Assembly (NCBI RefSeq): GCF_902498785.1
Contig: NZ_LR701493.1
Span: forward strand, 357,459 to 421,458
Source: Sphingomonas sp. EC-HK361
GTDB taxonomy: Bacteria > Pseudomonadota > Alphaproteobacteria > Sphingomonadales > Sphingomonadaceae
Length of the DNA: 64,000 nt
Direction of reading: 5' to 3'
A program made the translations under genes and the position numbers. Positions within the stretch are counted from its first letter, which is position 1; each line of letters opens with the position of its first letter. The notes under the pieces were generated by a model, which ran no database searches, was not told the DNA's origin, and saw only the letters and a list, made by a program, of their open reading frames with translations. Shown in pieces: positions 1 through 8,859 of this stretch.

Positions 1-290
1 TCGCGATCCTCGCCTGGTCGCCGCTTGGCGGCGGGCGGATCGCCGATCCGGGCACCGCGCAGGAGCGCGCGGTCGCCGCTGCACTGGATGCCAAGGCCGA
101 GGAAGCGGGTGTGAGCCGCACGGCCGCCGCCTATGCCTGGATCATGGCGCATCCGGTCCGCGCGATTCCGATCGTCGGCACCCAGAACGCGCAGCGGATC
201 GCGGAGATCGGTGACGTCTTCAAGGTGAAGTGGACGCGCACCGAATGGTATGACGTGCTCGTCGCGTCGCGGGGGGAGAAATTGCCGTGA
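1..290 (+). CDS. Aldo/keto reductase, C-terminal part (cut by window edge)
   Basis: Only the last ~95 residues are present; the gene begins before the window. The reading frame is open from base 3. The visible part has an SPLGGGR segment, a helix, and a PIVGTQ segment followed by an ERI-like helix, which resembles the NADPH-binding C-terminus of YdhF-type aldo/keto reductases. Such enzymes reduce aldehydes or ketones with NADPH in the cytosol. Its stop TGA overlaps the GTG start of the next gene (GTGA), so the two are probably translationally coupled. In this setting it might reduce the aldehyde released by the downstream desulfonating monooxygenase, but that is inference. Confidence 0.8.
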   Translation, partial: AILAWSPLGGGRIADPGTAQERAVAAALDAKAEEAGVSRTAAAYAWIMAHPVRAIPIVGTQNAQRIAEIGDVFKVKWTRTEWYDVLVASRGEKLP

Positions 291-1357
291 GCGATGGCAC
301 GAGGGGATGCGAGATCAGCTGGTTCTCGGCGCTGTGCGACGACGATTACGAGTTTCTGGGGCAACCGGACCCGATGCTCGCGTCGAGCTGGGAGCATTGC
401 CGCGACATCGTGATGCAGGCCGAAACCGGCGGGTTCGACAACATCCTGCTCCCCTCCGGCTATGCGCTGGGCATCGACACCACCGCCTTTGCCGCCGCGA
501 TCGCGACGCTGACGCGGCGGATCAACCTGCTGATGGCGGTGCGAATCGGCGAGAGCTGGCCGCCCCAGCTCGCCCGCCAGATCGCTACCATTGATCGGAT
601 GACGGGCGGCGGCAGGCTGAAGATCAACATCATCTCCTCCGACCTGCCCGGCGAGACGATGCCGTCCGCCCCGCGCTATGCCCGCACGGTCGAGGCGATG
701 GCGATCCTGAAGGACATGCTGAACGGGAAGGCGATCGATCATCAGGGCGAATTCTGGCAGCTGAAGCTCGATCCACCACGCGTCACGACCGTCTCCGGCA
801 GGGCACCGCTCCTCTATTTCGGCGGGCTCTCCCCCGATGCGCGCGAGGCTGCGGCCAAGGGCTGCGATGTGTTCCTGATGTGGCCCGACAAGTGCGAGAC
901 GATCGCCGCGATCATGGCCGACATGGACGAACGCGCCGCCAGATACGGCCGCAAGCTCCGCTATGGCTACCGCGCGCACGTCATCGTCCGCGAGACGGAG
1001 GCCGAAGCCCGCACCTACGCCGACCGCCTGCTGTCGAAGCTCGACGCCGATCAGGGTGCCGCCATCCGCGCCAAGTCGCTCGATTCGACGAGCGTCGGCG
1101 TCGCCGCGCAGGCGGCGCTGCGCGAGGGTGCGTCGGACGACGGCTATGCCGAGGAAAATCTGTGGACCGGCGTCGGCCGTGCACGCTCCGGCTGCGGCGC
1201 GGCGATCGTCGGCGATCCCGATCAGGTGCTCGCGAAACTGCGCATGTATCAGGACATGGGGATCGAGGCGTTCATCCTCTCCGGCTACCCCCACGCCGCC
1301 GAAGCCGATCTGTTTGCGCGCCATGTGCTGCCGAACATCGACCACGCGCCACTCTGA
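287..1357 (+). CDS. SsuD-like FMNH2-dependent alkanesulfonate monooxygenase (LLM class)
   Basis: 356 aa luciferase-like (F420/FMN TIM-barrel) monooxygenase. By-eye comparison with E. coli SsuD shows shared blocks: LYFGG near 177, RAHVIVRET at 229-237 (matching SsuD Arg226/His228), a NLWTGVGRARSGCG block, and a final SGYPH carrying the Tyr331 equivalent. The position of SsuD Cys54 appears to be Leu61. The family cleaves alkanesulfonates to aldehyde plus sulfite using FMNH2 and O2. GTG start overlaps the stop of the preceding gene by four bases; an FMN reductase gene follows 16 bases later, as expected for a two-component system. The substrate range (alkanesulfonate, methanesulfonate or another sulfonate) cannot be told from sequence. 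Confidence 0.85.
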   Translation: MSDGTRGCEISWFSALCDDDYEFLGQPDPMLASSWEHCRDIVMQAETGGFDNILLPSGYALGIDTTAFAAAIATLTRRINLLMAVRIGESWPPQLARQIATIDRMTGGGRLKINIISSDLPGETMPSAPRYARTVEAMAILKDMLNGKAIDHQGEFWQLKLDPPRVTTVSGRAPLLYFGGLSPDAREAAAKGCDVFLMWPDKCETIAAIMADMDERAARYGRKLRYGYRAHVIVRETEAEARTYADRLLSKLDADQGAAIRAKSLDSTSVGVAAQAALREGASDDGYAEENLWTGVGRARSGCGAAIVGDPDQVLAKLRMYQDMGIEAFILSGYPHAAEADLFARHVLPNIDHAPL

Positions 1358-1373
1358 CGCTAACACCCTGCGC

Positions 1374-1964
1374 ATGGCGGACCGCGAACCCACTTCCCCT
1401 CTCGTCGTCGGCATCGGCGGCACGATCGGCGGCATCTCCTCCACCGAGCGCGCGCTGCGCATCGCGCTCGACGGCGCTGCGAAGGAGGGGTTCCGCACGC
1501 GGCTGTTCGGCGGCGCGGACATGGCGCGCCTGCCGCTTTATGATCCGCGCGCAACGACTCGGACGGCGGACGAGCGCGCCTTCGTCGATGCGGTGCGCGA
1601 GGCGTCCGCGATCATCATCGCGTCGCCCGGCTATCACGGCAGCATTTCCGGCGTGGTGAAGAACGCGCTCGATCTGCTGGAAGAAACCGCGCGCGACGAA
1701 CGCCGCGCCTATCTCGCCGACATGCCGGTCGGGCTGATCGCCACCGCCTATGGCTGGCAGGCGACCGGTTCGACGATCGCGGCGCTCAGATCAATCGTCC
1801 ACGCGCTGCGCGGATGGCCAACGCCGTTCGCCGCCGCGATCAACACCCAGATCACCAAGTTCGACGACGATGGCGGCGCCAGCGACCCGGCGGTCGTCGA
1901 GCAGCTCCGGCTGATCGGCCGGCAAGTCGCGCGCTTCGCACCGCTGGCGGCCGCCAATGCTTGA
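1374..1964 (+). CDS. NADPH-dependent FMN reductase (SsuE/MsuE-like)
   Basis: 196 aa flavodoxin-fold reductase. It has the N-terminal VVGIGGTIGG phosphate-binding loop and the family block SPGYHGSISGVVKNALDLLEE. Proteins of this family reduce FMN with NAD(P)H and hand FMNH2 to a partner monooxygenase. The ATG at 1374 was chosen because it gives the family N-terminus just before the flavin-binding loop and follows the previous stop by 16 bases; the open frame extends further upstream, but only as a shadow of the monooxygenase gene. Its 3' end overlaps the next gene by 8 bases. It probably supplies reduced FMN to the SsuD-like enzyme encoded directly upstream. Confidence 0.88.
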   Translation: MADREPTSPLVVGIGGTIGGISSTERALRIALDGAAKEGFRTRLFGGADMARLPLYDPRATTRTADERAFVDAVREASAIIIASPGYHGSISGVVKNALDLLEETARDERRAYLADMPVGLIATAYGWQATGSTIAALRSIVHALRGWPTPFAAAINTQITKFDDDGGASDPAVVEQLRLIGRQVARFAPLAAANA

Positions 1965-3159
1965 TCGTCGCGCAGCGCTTGCCACGATCGGCTTCGGCAC
2001 CGCCGGGATCGCGGCGACGGGGTGGGCGGCGGGCGACGGCGGGGTCGATCTCGGCTTTGCGGGCGGACGCCGCGCCCTGACGCGTGCATTTCCCGGCAAG
2101 GCTGAGATGATCCTCCAGCGGATGCGCGCGCCGCTGCTCGAAACGCCGATGACCGCGCTCGACGGGCAGGTGTTCACCCCCAACGACCGCTTCTTCGTGC
2201 GCTGGCATTATTCGGACATCCCGACCGCGGTCGATCCGGCGACATTCCGCCTCCGCGTCGGCGGCGCGGTGAAGCGCCCGCTCGCGATCCCGCTCGGTGA
2301 ACTGCTGAAACTCCCGCGCGTCGAGATGGCGGCCGTGAACCAGTGTTCGGGCAATTCCCGCGGATTCTTTACCCCGCGCGTGCCCGGGGCGCAGTGGGGC
2401 AACGGCGCGATCGGCAACGCGAAATGGACCGGCGTCCGGCTGAAGGACGTGCTCGATCTCGCCGGGGTCGCGCCCGGCGCGCGGCAGGTCCGCGTGTCCG
2501 GCCTCGATCGCCCGCCCCCCGACGCGCCGTGGTTCGCGAAGGCGCTCGAGATCGACCACGCCCGCGACGGCGAGGTCATGATCGCCTTTGCGATGAACGA
2601 TGCGCCGCTGCCGCTGCTCAACGGCTTCCCGATCCGCCTCATCGTGCCCGGCTGGTTCTCGACATATTGGGTCAAGGCGCTCGACCGGATCGAGGTGCTG
2701 AGCGCGCCCGACACCGGCTTCTGGATGGAAAAGGCGTATCGCATTCCGGCGACGCCGGGCGCGAACGTGGCGCCGGGCGCCAAGGATTTCCCGACCGTCC
2801 CGATCAACCGAATGGTCCCGCGCGCCTTCTTCACCAACGTCGCCGACACCGCGGCGACGACCGCGAGCAAGCCGCTTTACGTCCGCGGGCTTGCGATGGG
2901 CGGAGCGAGCGCGGTCGCCAGGGTCGACCTGTCCATGGATGCTGGCGCGAGCTGGCACGCCGCGCGTCTCGGCCGCGACGAGGGGCGCTACGGCTTCCGG
3001 CTGTGGGAGGCGACGCTGCCCCCGCTCGCGCGCGGCGGCTACCGCCTGTGGGTCCGCTGCACCAATGCGGACCGGGAGGCCCAGCCGATGCAGCCGACGT
3101 GGAATCCGGGCGGCTTCATGCGCAATCCCGCCGAATCGATCGCGGTGCGCGTCGCATGA
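1957..3159 (+). CDS. sorA: Molybdopterin-dependent sulfite dehydrogenase, catalytic subunit (SorA-like)
   Basis: 400 aa sulfite oxidase-family protein. The N-terminus has an Arg-Arg pair followed by a short hydrophobic stretch ending around residue 25, compatible with Tat export of a folded molybdoenzyme to the periplasm. The Moco-ligating cysteine is Cys130 in NQCSGNSRG, the sulfite oxidase signature. The C-terminal ~120 residues look like the Mo-co dimerisation domain (QPTWNPGGFMRNP near the end). The family oxidises sulfite to sulfate and passes electrons to cytochrome c. The gene overlaps the FMN reductase by 8 bases and the following cytochrome gene by 4, so the pair is SorAB-like. The sorA assignment is by family and context. 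Confidence 0.82.
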   Translation: MLDRRAALATIGFGTAGIAATGWAAGDGGVDLGFAGGRRALTRAFPGKAEMILQRMRAPLLETPMTALDGQVFTPNDRFFVRWHYSDIPTAVDPATFRLRVGGAVKRPLAIPLGELLKLPRVEMAAVNQCSGNSRGFFTPRVPGAQWGNGAIGNAKWTGVRLKDVLDLAGVAPGARQVRVSGLDRPPPDAPWFAKALEIDHARDGEVMIAFAMNDAPLPLLNGFPIRLIVPGWFSTYWVKALDRIEVLSAPDTGFWMEKAYRIPATPGANVAPGAKDFPTVPINRMVPRAFFTNVADTAATTASKPLYVRGLAMGGASAVARVDLSMDAGASWHAARLGRDEGRYGFRLWEATLPPLARGGYRLWVRCTNADREAQPMQPTWNPGGFMRNPAESIAVRVA

Positions 3160-3500
3160 GGCTGCTTCTCACCGCTCTAGCGCTCCTGCCGCTCGCTGCC
3201 TGCGGCCAGGGCAACGAAGCACCCGCGAACACGACGGCACCGCAGTTCGCCGCGGCATCCATCTCGCTGCCGACCGACGAGCCGACGCTGCCCGCGGGGC
3301 CTGCGGGTGAGTTGCTCACCAACAGCTGCACTGCCTGCCACTCGCCGGACTTCCTGATGGCGCAGCCGCCGCTCAAGCCCGAGACATGGAAGGCCGAGGT
3401 CACCAAGATGCGCAGCGTCTATCACGCGAGCATCGCTCCGTCCGACGACGAGAAGATCGTCGCCGCGCTGGTCGATCTTCAGAAGCAGCCCCGGCCATAG
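3156..3500 (+). CDS. sorB: c-type cytochrome, SorB-like subunit of sulfite dehydrogenase (lipoprotein)
   Basis: 114 aa with one haem-binding motif, C58-T-A-C61-H62. The N-terminus is a short hydrophobic signal ending in LAAC, a lipobox with Cys16 as the likely lipidated residue, so the cytochrome is probably membrane-anchored in the periplasm. The ATG overlaps the sorA stop (ATGA), which fits tight coupling in a heterodimer. The role is to accept electrons from the SorA molybdenum centre and pass them to the respiratory chain. Size and single haem fit SorB. The next gene is convergent with a 19-base gap, so the operon ends here. Confidence 0.82.
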   Translation: MRLLLTALALLPLAACGQGNEAPANTTAPQFAAASISLPTDEPTLPAGPAGELLTNSCTACHSPDFLMAQPPLKPETWKAEVTKMRSVYHASIAPSDDEKIVAALVDLQKQPRP

Positions 3501-3519
3501 GACACCGGGGACAAAGCCG

Positions 3520-3870
3520 TCAGCGCTTGCCCGCGCGCGCCTTGCGCGCGGCGTAGCGCGCGTCGCGGGCGGCCTTCATCTCGGCTTCGGTCGGCATCTT
3601 GGGCACATAGACCTTGGCGGCCTCGGCAGCGGCAGCGGCGGCTTCCTCGGCGCGCGCCTTCTTCTCGGCCGCAACCTGTTCGCGCGCGGCCTGCTTCTCG
3701 GCGCGCGCCTTGGCCTGCGCGGCCTCGCGGGCTTCCTGCGCCGCCTTGCGCTCGGCGACGACGGCTTCGTCGACGGGCGGCTTGGCGCGCAGCTTGTCGA
3801 GCGCGGCCTGTTTGGCTTTGGCGGCGAGCGCGGCGCGCTCCTGAAACGACTGTTCCTTGAAAGAGGCCAT
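3520..3870 (-). CDS. DUF6481 family Lys/Ala/Glu-rich coiled-coil protein
   Basis: 116 aa, very rich in Ala, Lys, Glu and Arg, with no signal peptide or membrane segment. Residues ~10-95 look like one long, charged helix (KAKQAALDKLRAKPP, then repeated A/K/E runs), so a coiled coil is likely. It starts MASFKEQSFQERAALAAKAK, a pattern I recall for the sphingomonad DUF6481 family. The ATG at 3870 was chosen for that conserved start; the frame is open upstream but lacks similarity. Function is unknown. It is convergent with the SorAB operon. Confidence 0.72.
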   Translation of the reverse strand: MASFKEQSFQERAALAAKAKQAALDKLRAKPPVDEAVVAERKAAQEAREAAQAKARAEKQAAREQVAAEKKARAEEAAAAAAEAAKVYVPKMPTEAEMKAARDARYAARKARAGKR

Positions 3871-4076
3871 GAAGGGGTAGAAATCCTCGTCGATTGTGTG
3901 ACACGGGTTTGGTGGCGCCCGCTGGCGCCACACGTCGCTGGATGCGCGCGATAGTCGAAAACGCCGCGCTGCACAAAGGGTGCCCGCGATTCGTGCTCGA
4001 CCTTAGCGATCACCACCCTCGCCAACCCGCCCCCGCAGCCTTAACGGCAGGCCGATCCTCGTGCGAAAAGGCCGCC

Positions 4077-4748
4077 ATGACCCCCAGAGAACTGCTAGGC
4101 ACTGCAGACGTCCCCGGCGGAGAACCGCTGCGTCTCTTCCGTCGCGGCGGCGACTTCATGATCGTGCTCGATCGCAACGAGCTGATGAGCAGCCGGATGA
4201 GCGGGTCGGAGGAAGCGCTGGCGACGATGACCTGCCAGCGACTCGGCGCGCGCGGCGGCATCCGCATGCTGATCGGCGGCTACGGCATGGGCTTTACGCT
4301 GCGCGCCGCACTCCGCACGCTGCCGGCAGACGCGCAGATCACCGTCGCCGAGCTGGTGCCCGAAATCCTCGTCTGGGCGCGCGGGCCGATGGCTGCGGTG
4401 ACCGGCGACTGTCTGGATGATCCCCGCGTAAGCGTCGTCGAAGGCGACGTCGCAGAGGTCATCGCCGACGCGCGCGGCAGCTATGACGCGATCCTGCTCG
4501 ACGTGGACAACGGCCCCGATGGGCTGGTGCGCGCGGCGAACGACCGCCTCTATTCAGCGGCGGGCCTCGCCCGCGCGCGCGCGGCGCTGCGACCCCGCGG
4601 CGTCCTCGCCATCTGGTCCGCCGCCCCCGACGCCGCCTTTACCCGCCGGCTTCAGGTAGCGGGATTCGCAGTCGAAGACGTGACGGTGCGCGCCCGGAAC
4701 AACGGCAAGGGCCCGGCCCACCTCATCTGGTTCGCCACGCCGCGGTGA
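4077..4748 (+). CDS. SAM-dependent methyltransferase-like protein (spermidine synthase fold)
   Basis: 223 aa. The core resembles polyamine aminopropyltransferase-like Rossmann folds: MLIGGYGMGFTLR (motif I region), an acidic strand end in TVAELVPEIL, VVEGDV, and YDAILLDVDNGP. The aminopropyltransferase N-terminal beta domain is reduced to a short stretch, so it probably is not a true polyamine synthase. The substrate cannot be named. The ATG at 4077 gives the start MTPRELLGTA; an upstream in-frame start would overlap nothing but has no supporting similarity. It stands alone, ahead of a tRNA gene on the opposite strand. Confidence 0.72.
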   Translation: MTPRELLGTADVPGGEPLRLFRRGGDFMIVLDRNELMSSRMSGSEEALATMTCQRLGARGGIRMLIGGYGMGFTLRAALRTLPADAQITVAELVPEILVWARGPMAAVTGDCLDDPRVSVVEGDVAEVIADARGSYDAILLDVDNGPDGLVRAANDRLYSAAGLARARAALRPRGVLAIWSAAPDAAFTRRLQVAGFAVEDVTVRARNNGKGPAHLIWFATPR

Positions 4749-4786
4749 CGGAGGACGGCCGGCGATTCATCGATCTCGCTAGAAAA

Positions 4787-4861
<75 letters not shown>

Positions 4862-4954
4862 ACTGCCCCGAACCGTAGTCTGTGGGGCGAGGGGGCCTAA
4901 GAGACGTTGCCGCCGGGATTGTCAAGGCCGCGTCGGCGGCGCATGGCGCATCCC

Positions 4955-5089
4955 ATGCCTGACACGCCCATCAAGGACGACCGCGCTGACCGCCTTGCGG
5001 CGGCGCTGCGCGAAAATCTGCGGCGGCGAAAGGCGCAGGCGCGCGAAACGAGCGCTTCGCCCCCCGTGCCTCCGCCGCACAAGGATTAG
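4955..5089 (+). CDS. Small basic hypothetical protein
   Basis: 44 aa from ATG 4955 (an in-frame ATG at 4943 would add four residues). The sequence begins MPDTPIKDDRADRLAAALREN and continues with a basic RRRKAQAR helix and a Pro-rich tail. Short proteins with this DDRxxRLAAALRxNLRRRKAQ layout are, as far as I recall, common in sphingomonads, which supports it being real. No signal peptide or membrane segment. Function unknown. It is convergent with glnD, 3 bases from its stop. Confidence 0.55.
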   Translation: MPDTPIKDDRADRLAAALRENLRRRKAQARETSASPPVPPPHKD

Positions 5090-5092
5090 CCC

Positions 5093-7840
5093 TCAGGCGG
5101 CAAGTTCGATCGGTGTCCCCGCGGCCGCATCGAGCAACCGCTTCTCCAGGGCGCGCAGTTTCGTCACGCTCGCGATCTTGTCGCCGGTCAGGTCGGTCAG
5201 GTAAAAAACATCGACCGCGCGCTCGCCGTACGTCGCGACATGCGCGGAGTGGATCGTCACCTTCGACTGGAACAGCGCATGGGCAAGCTGGTTGAGCAGC
5301 GCCGGCCGGTCGCGCGCGTTCACCTCCACGACGGTGAAGCGGTTCGACGCCTTGTTGTCGACCAGCACATTGGGCTCGATCTCGAACGCATCGGCGCGGG
5401 TGCGCGGGGTCGGCTTGGCGCGGAGCCGGTCGGCGAGCATGCCGCGGTTCGCCAGCGCATCGTCGATCGCGGTGCGTAGCCGGTCGAGCTGCGCCGCCTC
5501 GTCGAACGGGCGGCCGAACGGATCCTGGACGAGGAAATTGTCGAGCGCCATGCCGTCGCGCGTCGTGTGGATTCGCGCATCGATGATGTTGCCGCCGGCG
5601 ACATGGATCGCGCCGGCGATCCGGTAGAACAACCCCGGATGATCGGCGGCATAGACCGTGACAAGGGTCGCACCGCGATCGGGCTGGGGCTGGGTCGCGA
5701 TGAAGAGCTGCGCGTCGCCCGCCGCCTCGACCGTGCGCGCGTTGCGGGCGAGCACATCCTCGGGCTCGGCGATCCAATAGGGTTCCGGGAAACGGTGGAT
5801 ATAGGCCGCGAGCGCTGCCTCGTCCCAACCCATCGCCGCCTGCAGCGCCTCGTGCTTGGCCGAGATCCGTTCGGCGCGCCCGCGCTGCTTGTGGCCGAGG
5901 CGCAGCACTTCCTCGCCCGCTTCGAACAGGTCGCCGAGAAGTTGCCGCTTCCAGCCATTCCACACGCCCGGCCCCACCGCGCGGATATCGACGATCGTCA
6001 GCACCAGGAGCAGGCGCAGCCGTTCCGGGCTCTGCACCGCCTCGGCGAAGTCGAGGATCGTCTTGAAGTCCGACAGGTCGCGCTTGAACGCGGTCGCCGA
6101 CATCAGCAGATGCCAGCGCACGAGCCATTCGACCGTTTCGGTTTCCGCCGCGCTCAGCCCGAGTCGCGGGCAGAGCCGCCGCGCGACCTCGGCGCCCAGC
6201 ACCGAATGATCGCCGCCGCGCCCCTTGGCGATATCGTGGAGCAGCACCGCGACATAGAGCGCCCGGCGCGAGACGATCTGCTGCATGATCGCGGTCGCCA
6301 TCGGGTGGTCGGCCTTCAGCGCGCCGCGTTCGATCTGCGCGAGCAGCCCGATCGCGCGGATCGTGTGCTCGTCCACCGTATAGTGATGATACATGTCGAA
6401 CTGCATCTGCGCGACGACGCGGCCGAAATCGGGCACGAAGCGGCCGAACACGCCTGCCTCGTTCATCCAGCGCAGCACCAGCTCGGGATCACGTGGGCTC
6501 GAGAGGACATCGAGGAACAGCGAATTGGCGCGCGGGTCGCGGCGAATATCGTCGACCAGCTTCGCATCGCGCGTCGCGGCGCGCATCGCGAGCGGATGGA
6601 TTTCCAGCGTGTTCGCGTCGGCCAGCTGGAAGATTTCGATCAGCCGCACCGGGTCGTCGCGGAAGAAATCGTCGCGCGGCAGCGCCAGGCGCCCGCGATC
6701 GAGGACGAAACCGTTGAGCCGCCGCGGCGACCGGCGGATCGTCGGGAAGCCGAAGCGGCGCCCGCGCGCGGCGAACTTCTCGTCGAGATGGGCGAGGAAT
6801 ACCCCGGTCAGGGTGCCGACCGTCTTCGCCTGCAGGAAGTAATATTGCATGAAGCGTTCGACCCGCGGCTTTCCGGGGCGATCGGAAAAGCGCATCCGCT
6901 CCGCCACCTCGCGCTGCAGGTCGAAGGTCAGCCGGTCCTCGGCGCGACCGGTGATGAGGTGCAGGTGGCACCGCACCGCCTGGAGAAAATTGTCGGCGCG
7001 GTGGAACAGCCGATATTCGGCGCGGGTCAGCAGCCCGGCATCGACGAGCTCGGCCGCGCGCTGGACGTCGTGGACATATTTGCCGATCCAGAACAGCGCG
7101 TGGAGATCGCGAAGCCCGCCCTTCCCCTCCTTCACATTGGGTTCGACGACGTAGCGGGTGTCGCCCATCTTGACGTGGCGCACGTCGCGCTCGGCCAGCT
7201 TGTCGGCGATGAAGGCGCGCTCGGTCCCGCGCTGCACCTCCGCCTTGAACCGGCGCGCGGCCTCGTCATACAGGTCCTGGTCGCCCCAGACATAGCGTGC
7301 CTCGACCAGCGCGGTGCGGATGGTGCCGTCTGCCTTGGCCTGGCGGACCATGTCGTCGAGCGATCGGCTGGAATGGCCGATCTTCAGCCCGAGGTCCCAC
7401 AGCGTATACAGCATCGACTCGATGACCTGCTCCGCCCAGGGCGTCTGCTTCCACGGGGTCAGGAAACCGATATCGACGTCGGAAAACGGCGCCATCTCCG
7501 CGCGGCCATAGCCGCCGACCGCGATGAGGACGAGGCGCTCCGCCGCGGTCGGGTTGGCGAGCGGATAGAGCCGCTGTGTCGCGACATCGAACAGCAGCCT
7601 CAGGATCTGGTCGATGAGGAACGCCTGCCCGTTGGTCGCCTCGATCCCGCGCGAGGGGTGTTCGGCCAGCCGCCGTGCGATCTCGGCGCGCCCGTCCGCA
7701 AGCGCTGCCTTCAGCACCTCCATCACATGATGGCGCAACTGCGCCGGCGTCGCCGCGTCGATCGCCGCGATTCCGTCGGTCAGCGCCCGGCGGTCGATGA
7801 TCTGGCGGCGGGCGGGCAGGTGGTCGAAACGCGAGGACAT
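5093..7840 (-). CDS. glnD: [Protein-PII] uridylyltransferase / uridylyl-removing enzyme
   Basis: 915 aa, the usual GlnD size. Domains in order: nucleotidyltransferase with GGYGRAEMAPFSDVD (residues 109-123, Asp121 and Asp123 as metal ligands), GlnE-like helical linker with VEPNVKEGKGGLRDLH, an HD hydrolase domain with LLHDIAKGRGGDHS near residue 530, and two C-terminal ACT domains (around 725 and 830) that sense glutamine. The enzyme uridylylates PII when nitrogen is limiting and removes UMP when glutamine is high, setting glutamine synthetase and Ntr activity. It is monocistronic here; the glnD and mutS neighbourhood looks like a conserved sphingomonad arrangement. Confidence 0.97.
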   Translation of the reverse strand: MSSRFDHLPARRQIIDRRALTDGIAAIDAATPAQLRHHVMEVLKAALADGRAEIARRLAEHPSRGIEATNGQAFLIDQILRLLFDVATQRLYPLANPTAAERLVLIAVGGYGRAEMAPFSDVDIGFLTPWKQTPWAEQVIESMLYTLWDLGLKIGHSSRSLDDMVRQAKADGTIRTALVEARYVWGDQDLYDEAARRFKAEVQRGTERAFIADKLAERDVRHVKMGDTRYVVEPNVKEGKGGLRDLHALFWIGKYVHDVQRAAELVDAGLLTRAEYRLFHRADNFLQAVRCHLHLITGRAEDRLTFDLQREVAERMRFSDRPGKPRVERFMQYYFLQAKTVGTLTGVFLAHLDEKFAARGRRFGFPTIRRSPRRLNGFVLDRGRLALPRDDFFRDDPVRLIEIFQLADANTLEIHPLAMRAATRDAKLVDDIRRDPRANSLFLDVLSSPRDPELVLRWMNEAGVFGRFVPDFGRVVAQMQFDMYHHYTVDEHTIRAIGLLAQIERGALKADHPMATAIMQQIVSRRALYVAVLLHDIAKGRGGDHSVLGAEVARRLCPRLGLSAAETETVEWLVRWHLLMSATAFKRDLSDFKTILDFAEAVQSPERLRLLLVLTIVDIRAVGPGVWNGWKRQLLGDLFEAGEEVLRLGHKQRGRAERISAKHEALQAAMGWDEAALAAYIHRFPEPYWIAEPEDVLARNARTVEAAGDAQLFIATQPQPDRGATLVTVYAADHPGLFYRIAGAIHVAGGNIIDARIHTTRDGMALDNFLVQDPFGRPFDEAAQLDRLRTAIDDALANRGMLADRLRAKPTPRTRADAFEIEPNVLVDNKASNRFTVVEVNARDRPALLNQLAHALFQSKVTIHSAHVATYGERAVDVFYLTDLTGDKIASVTKLRALEKRLLDAAAGTPIELAA

Positions 7841-7901
7841 GGTGGTCAGATAGAACGCCCACGCCCTCGCGTCATCCCGGAGCGGAAGTGCCCCGCCCTA
7901 C

Positions 7902-8699
7902 CTATTGCCGGTAAGCGGTGTAGGTCGTCTTCGTGCCCGCCTGGTTGTTGGCATAGGTGCCGACCGCCGACTTGCCGTCGGCCGCGACATTGACCTGAAG
8001 CACGCCGACGACCTTGCCGCCGCGCTTGTTGATTTCCTCGATCCCGCGGTCGCCCAGCTTCTTCACCGCGATCATCGTGTTGCCGGGGTCTCCGACGAGC
8101 GGAACGAACGGCCCGCCAAAGGTGGCGGTATAATGCTCGCCGGTCGGCTGGGTCATCGTCACCGTGTCACCGTCGACCTTATAGGTGACCGTCAGAGCGG
8201 CCTCGCTGACCCCCGTGACCGCGCCCGGCTTCCACGAACCGGAGATCGCATGCGCGCCCGCCGGCGCTGGCGCGACGCGGGTTTCGGTCATCGACTGATC
8301 GACCGGCGTTCCGTTCGCGTTGTTGGTCGATTTGAAGCTGCTGGTCAGCGTGTTGCCGTCCGCGGACACCGTATCGGTGCCGCTGCTCACGTCCTTGCCC
8401 TTCAGGCGGTAGCCATAGGACACCGTGTTCGGATCGACGATGGTCACCGAGATCTCGTCCGAATAGCTGTGGCCGGTGACCTTGTGGAACTTGCCGTCGG
8501 CGGGGACGGTCACGGCGGGGGTGCAGGTGCTGCACGAATAGGTGCCGTCCTTCAGCAGCATCACATCGGGCTTGGCCGGCAGCTTCGCGGTCGCCGGATC
8601 GAGCTTCCACGTGCCGGCGATCGGGTGATCGGCAAGCGCCGGCGATGCGATGGCAAGGGCGACGAGCGCGGCTGCGCCCGAGGCGAAATGTCTGATCAT
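7902..8699 (-). CDS. Secreted hypothetical protein with signal peptide
   Basis: 265 aa. The N-terminus MIRHFASGAAALVALAIASPALA is a clear Sec signal peptide with cleavage after ALA. The mature part is beta-rich and Thr/Gly/Lys-rich, starting HPIAGTWKLDPATAKL, with a short CSTC pair near residue 55; a second, similar half begins ISGSWKPGAVTG, suggesting an internal duplication of a lipocalin-like or beta-sandwich unit. The ATG at 8699 follows a good Shine-Dalgarno (AGGGGAAAG). An in-frame upstream start would place 21 residues before the signal and is rejected. Function unknown; probably periplasmic. Confidence 0.75.
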   Translation of the reverse strand: MIRHFASGAAALVALAIASPALADHPIAGTWKLDPATAKLPAKPDVMLLKDGTYSCSTCTPAVTVPADGKFHKVTGHSYSDEISVTIVDPNTVSYGYRLKGKDVSSGTDTVSADGNTLTSSFKSTNNANGTPVDQSMTETRVAPAPAGAHAISGSWKPGAVTGVSEAALTVTYKVDGDTVTMTQPTGEHYTATFGGPFVPLVGDPGNTMIAVKKLGDRGIEEINKRGGKVVGVLQVNVAADGKSAVGTYANNQAGTKTTYTAYRQ

Positions 8700-8859
8700 G
8701 GTCTTTCCCCTGTCGGAAGTGGCGGTTTCAGATACGCGCGACCATGGTCTGGTTATGGCCAAAGGCTAAGCCCGCGGACGGTTCGGAGTCAAAGGATCAT
8801 CCGTCCAATCGCACGCCAGCGATTGGCGGCGGAGCGAACCTCGCCTAGCGTCGCTTCCG

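Noticed and set aside
131-1522. 463-residue minus-strand frame
   Set aside because: Opposite the SsuD-like gene, which has conserved active-site residues; no signal in the shadow.
5567-7993. 808-residue plus-strand frame opposite glnD
   Set aside because: Overlaps the complete glnD; composition is the mirror of a GC-rich gene with no recognisable motif.
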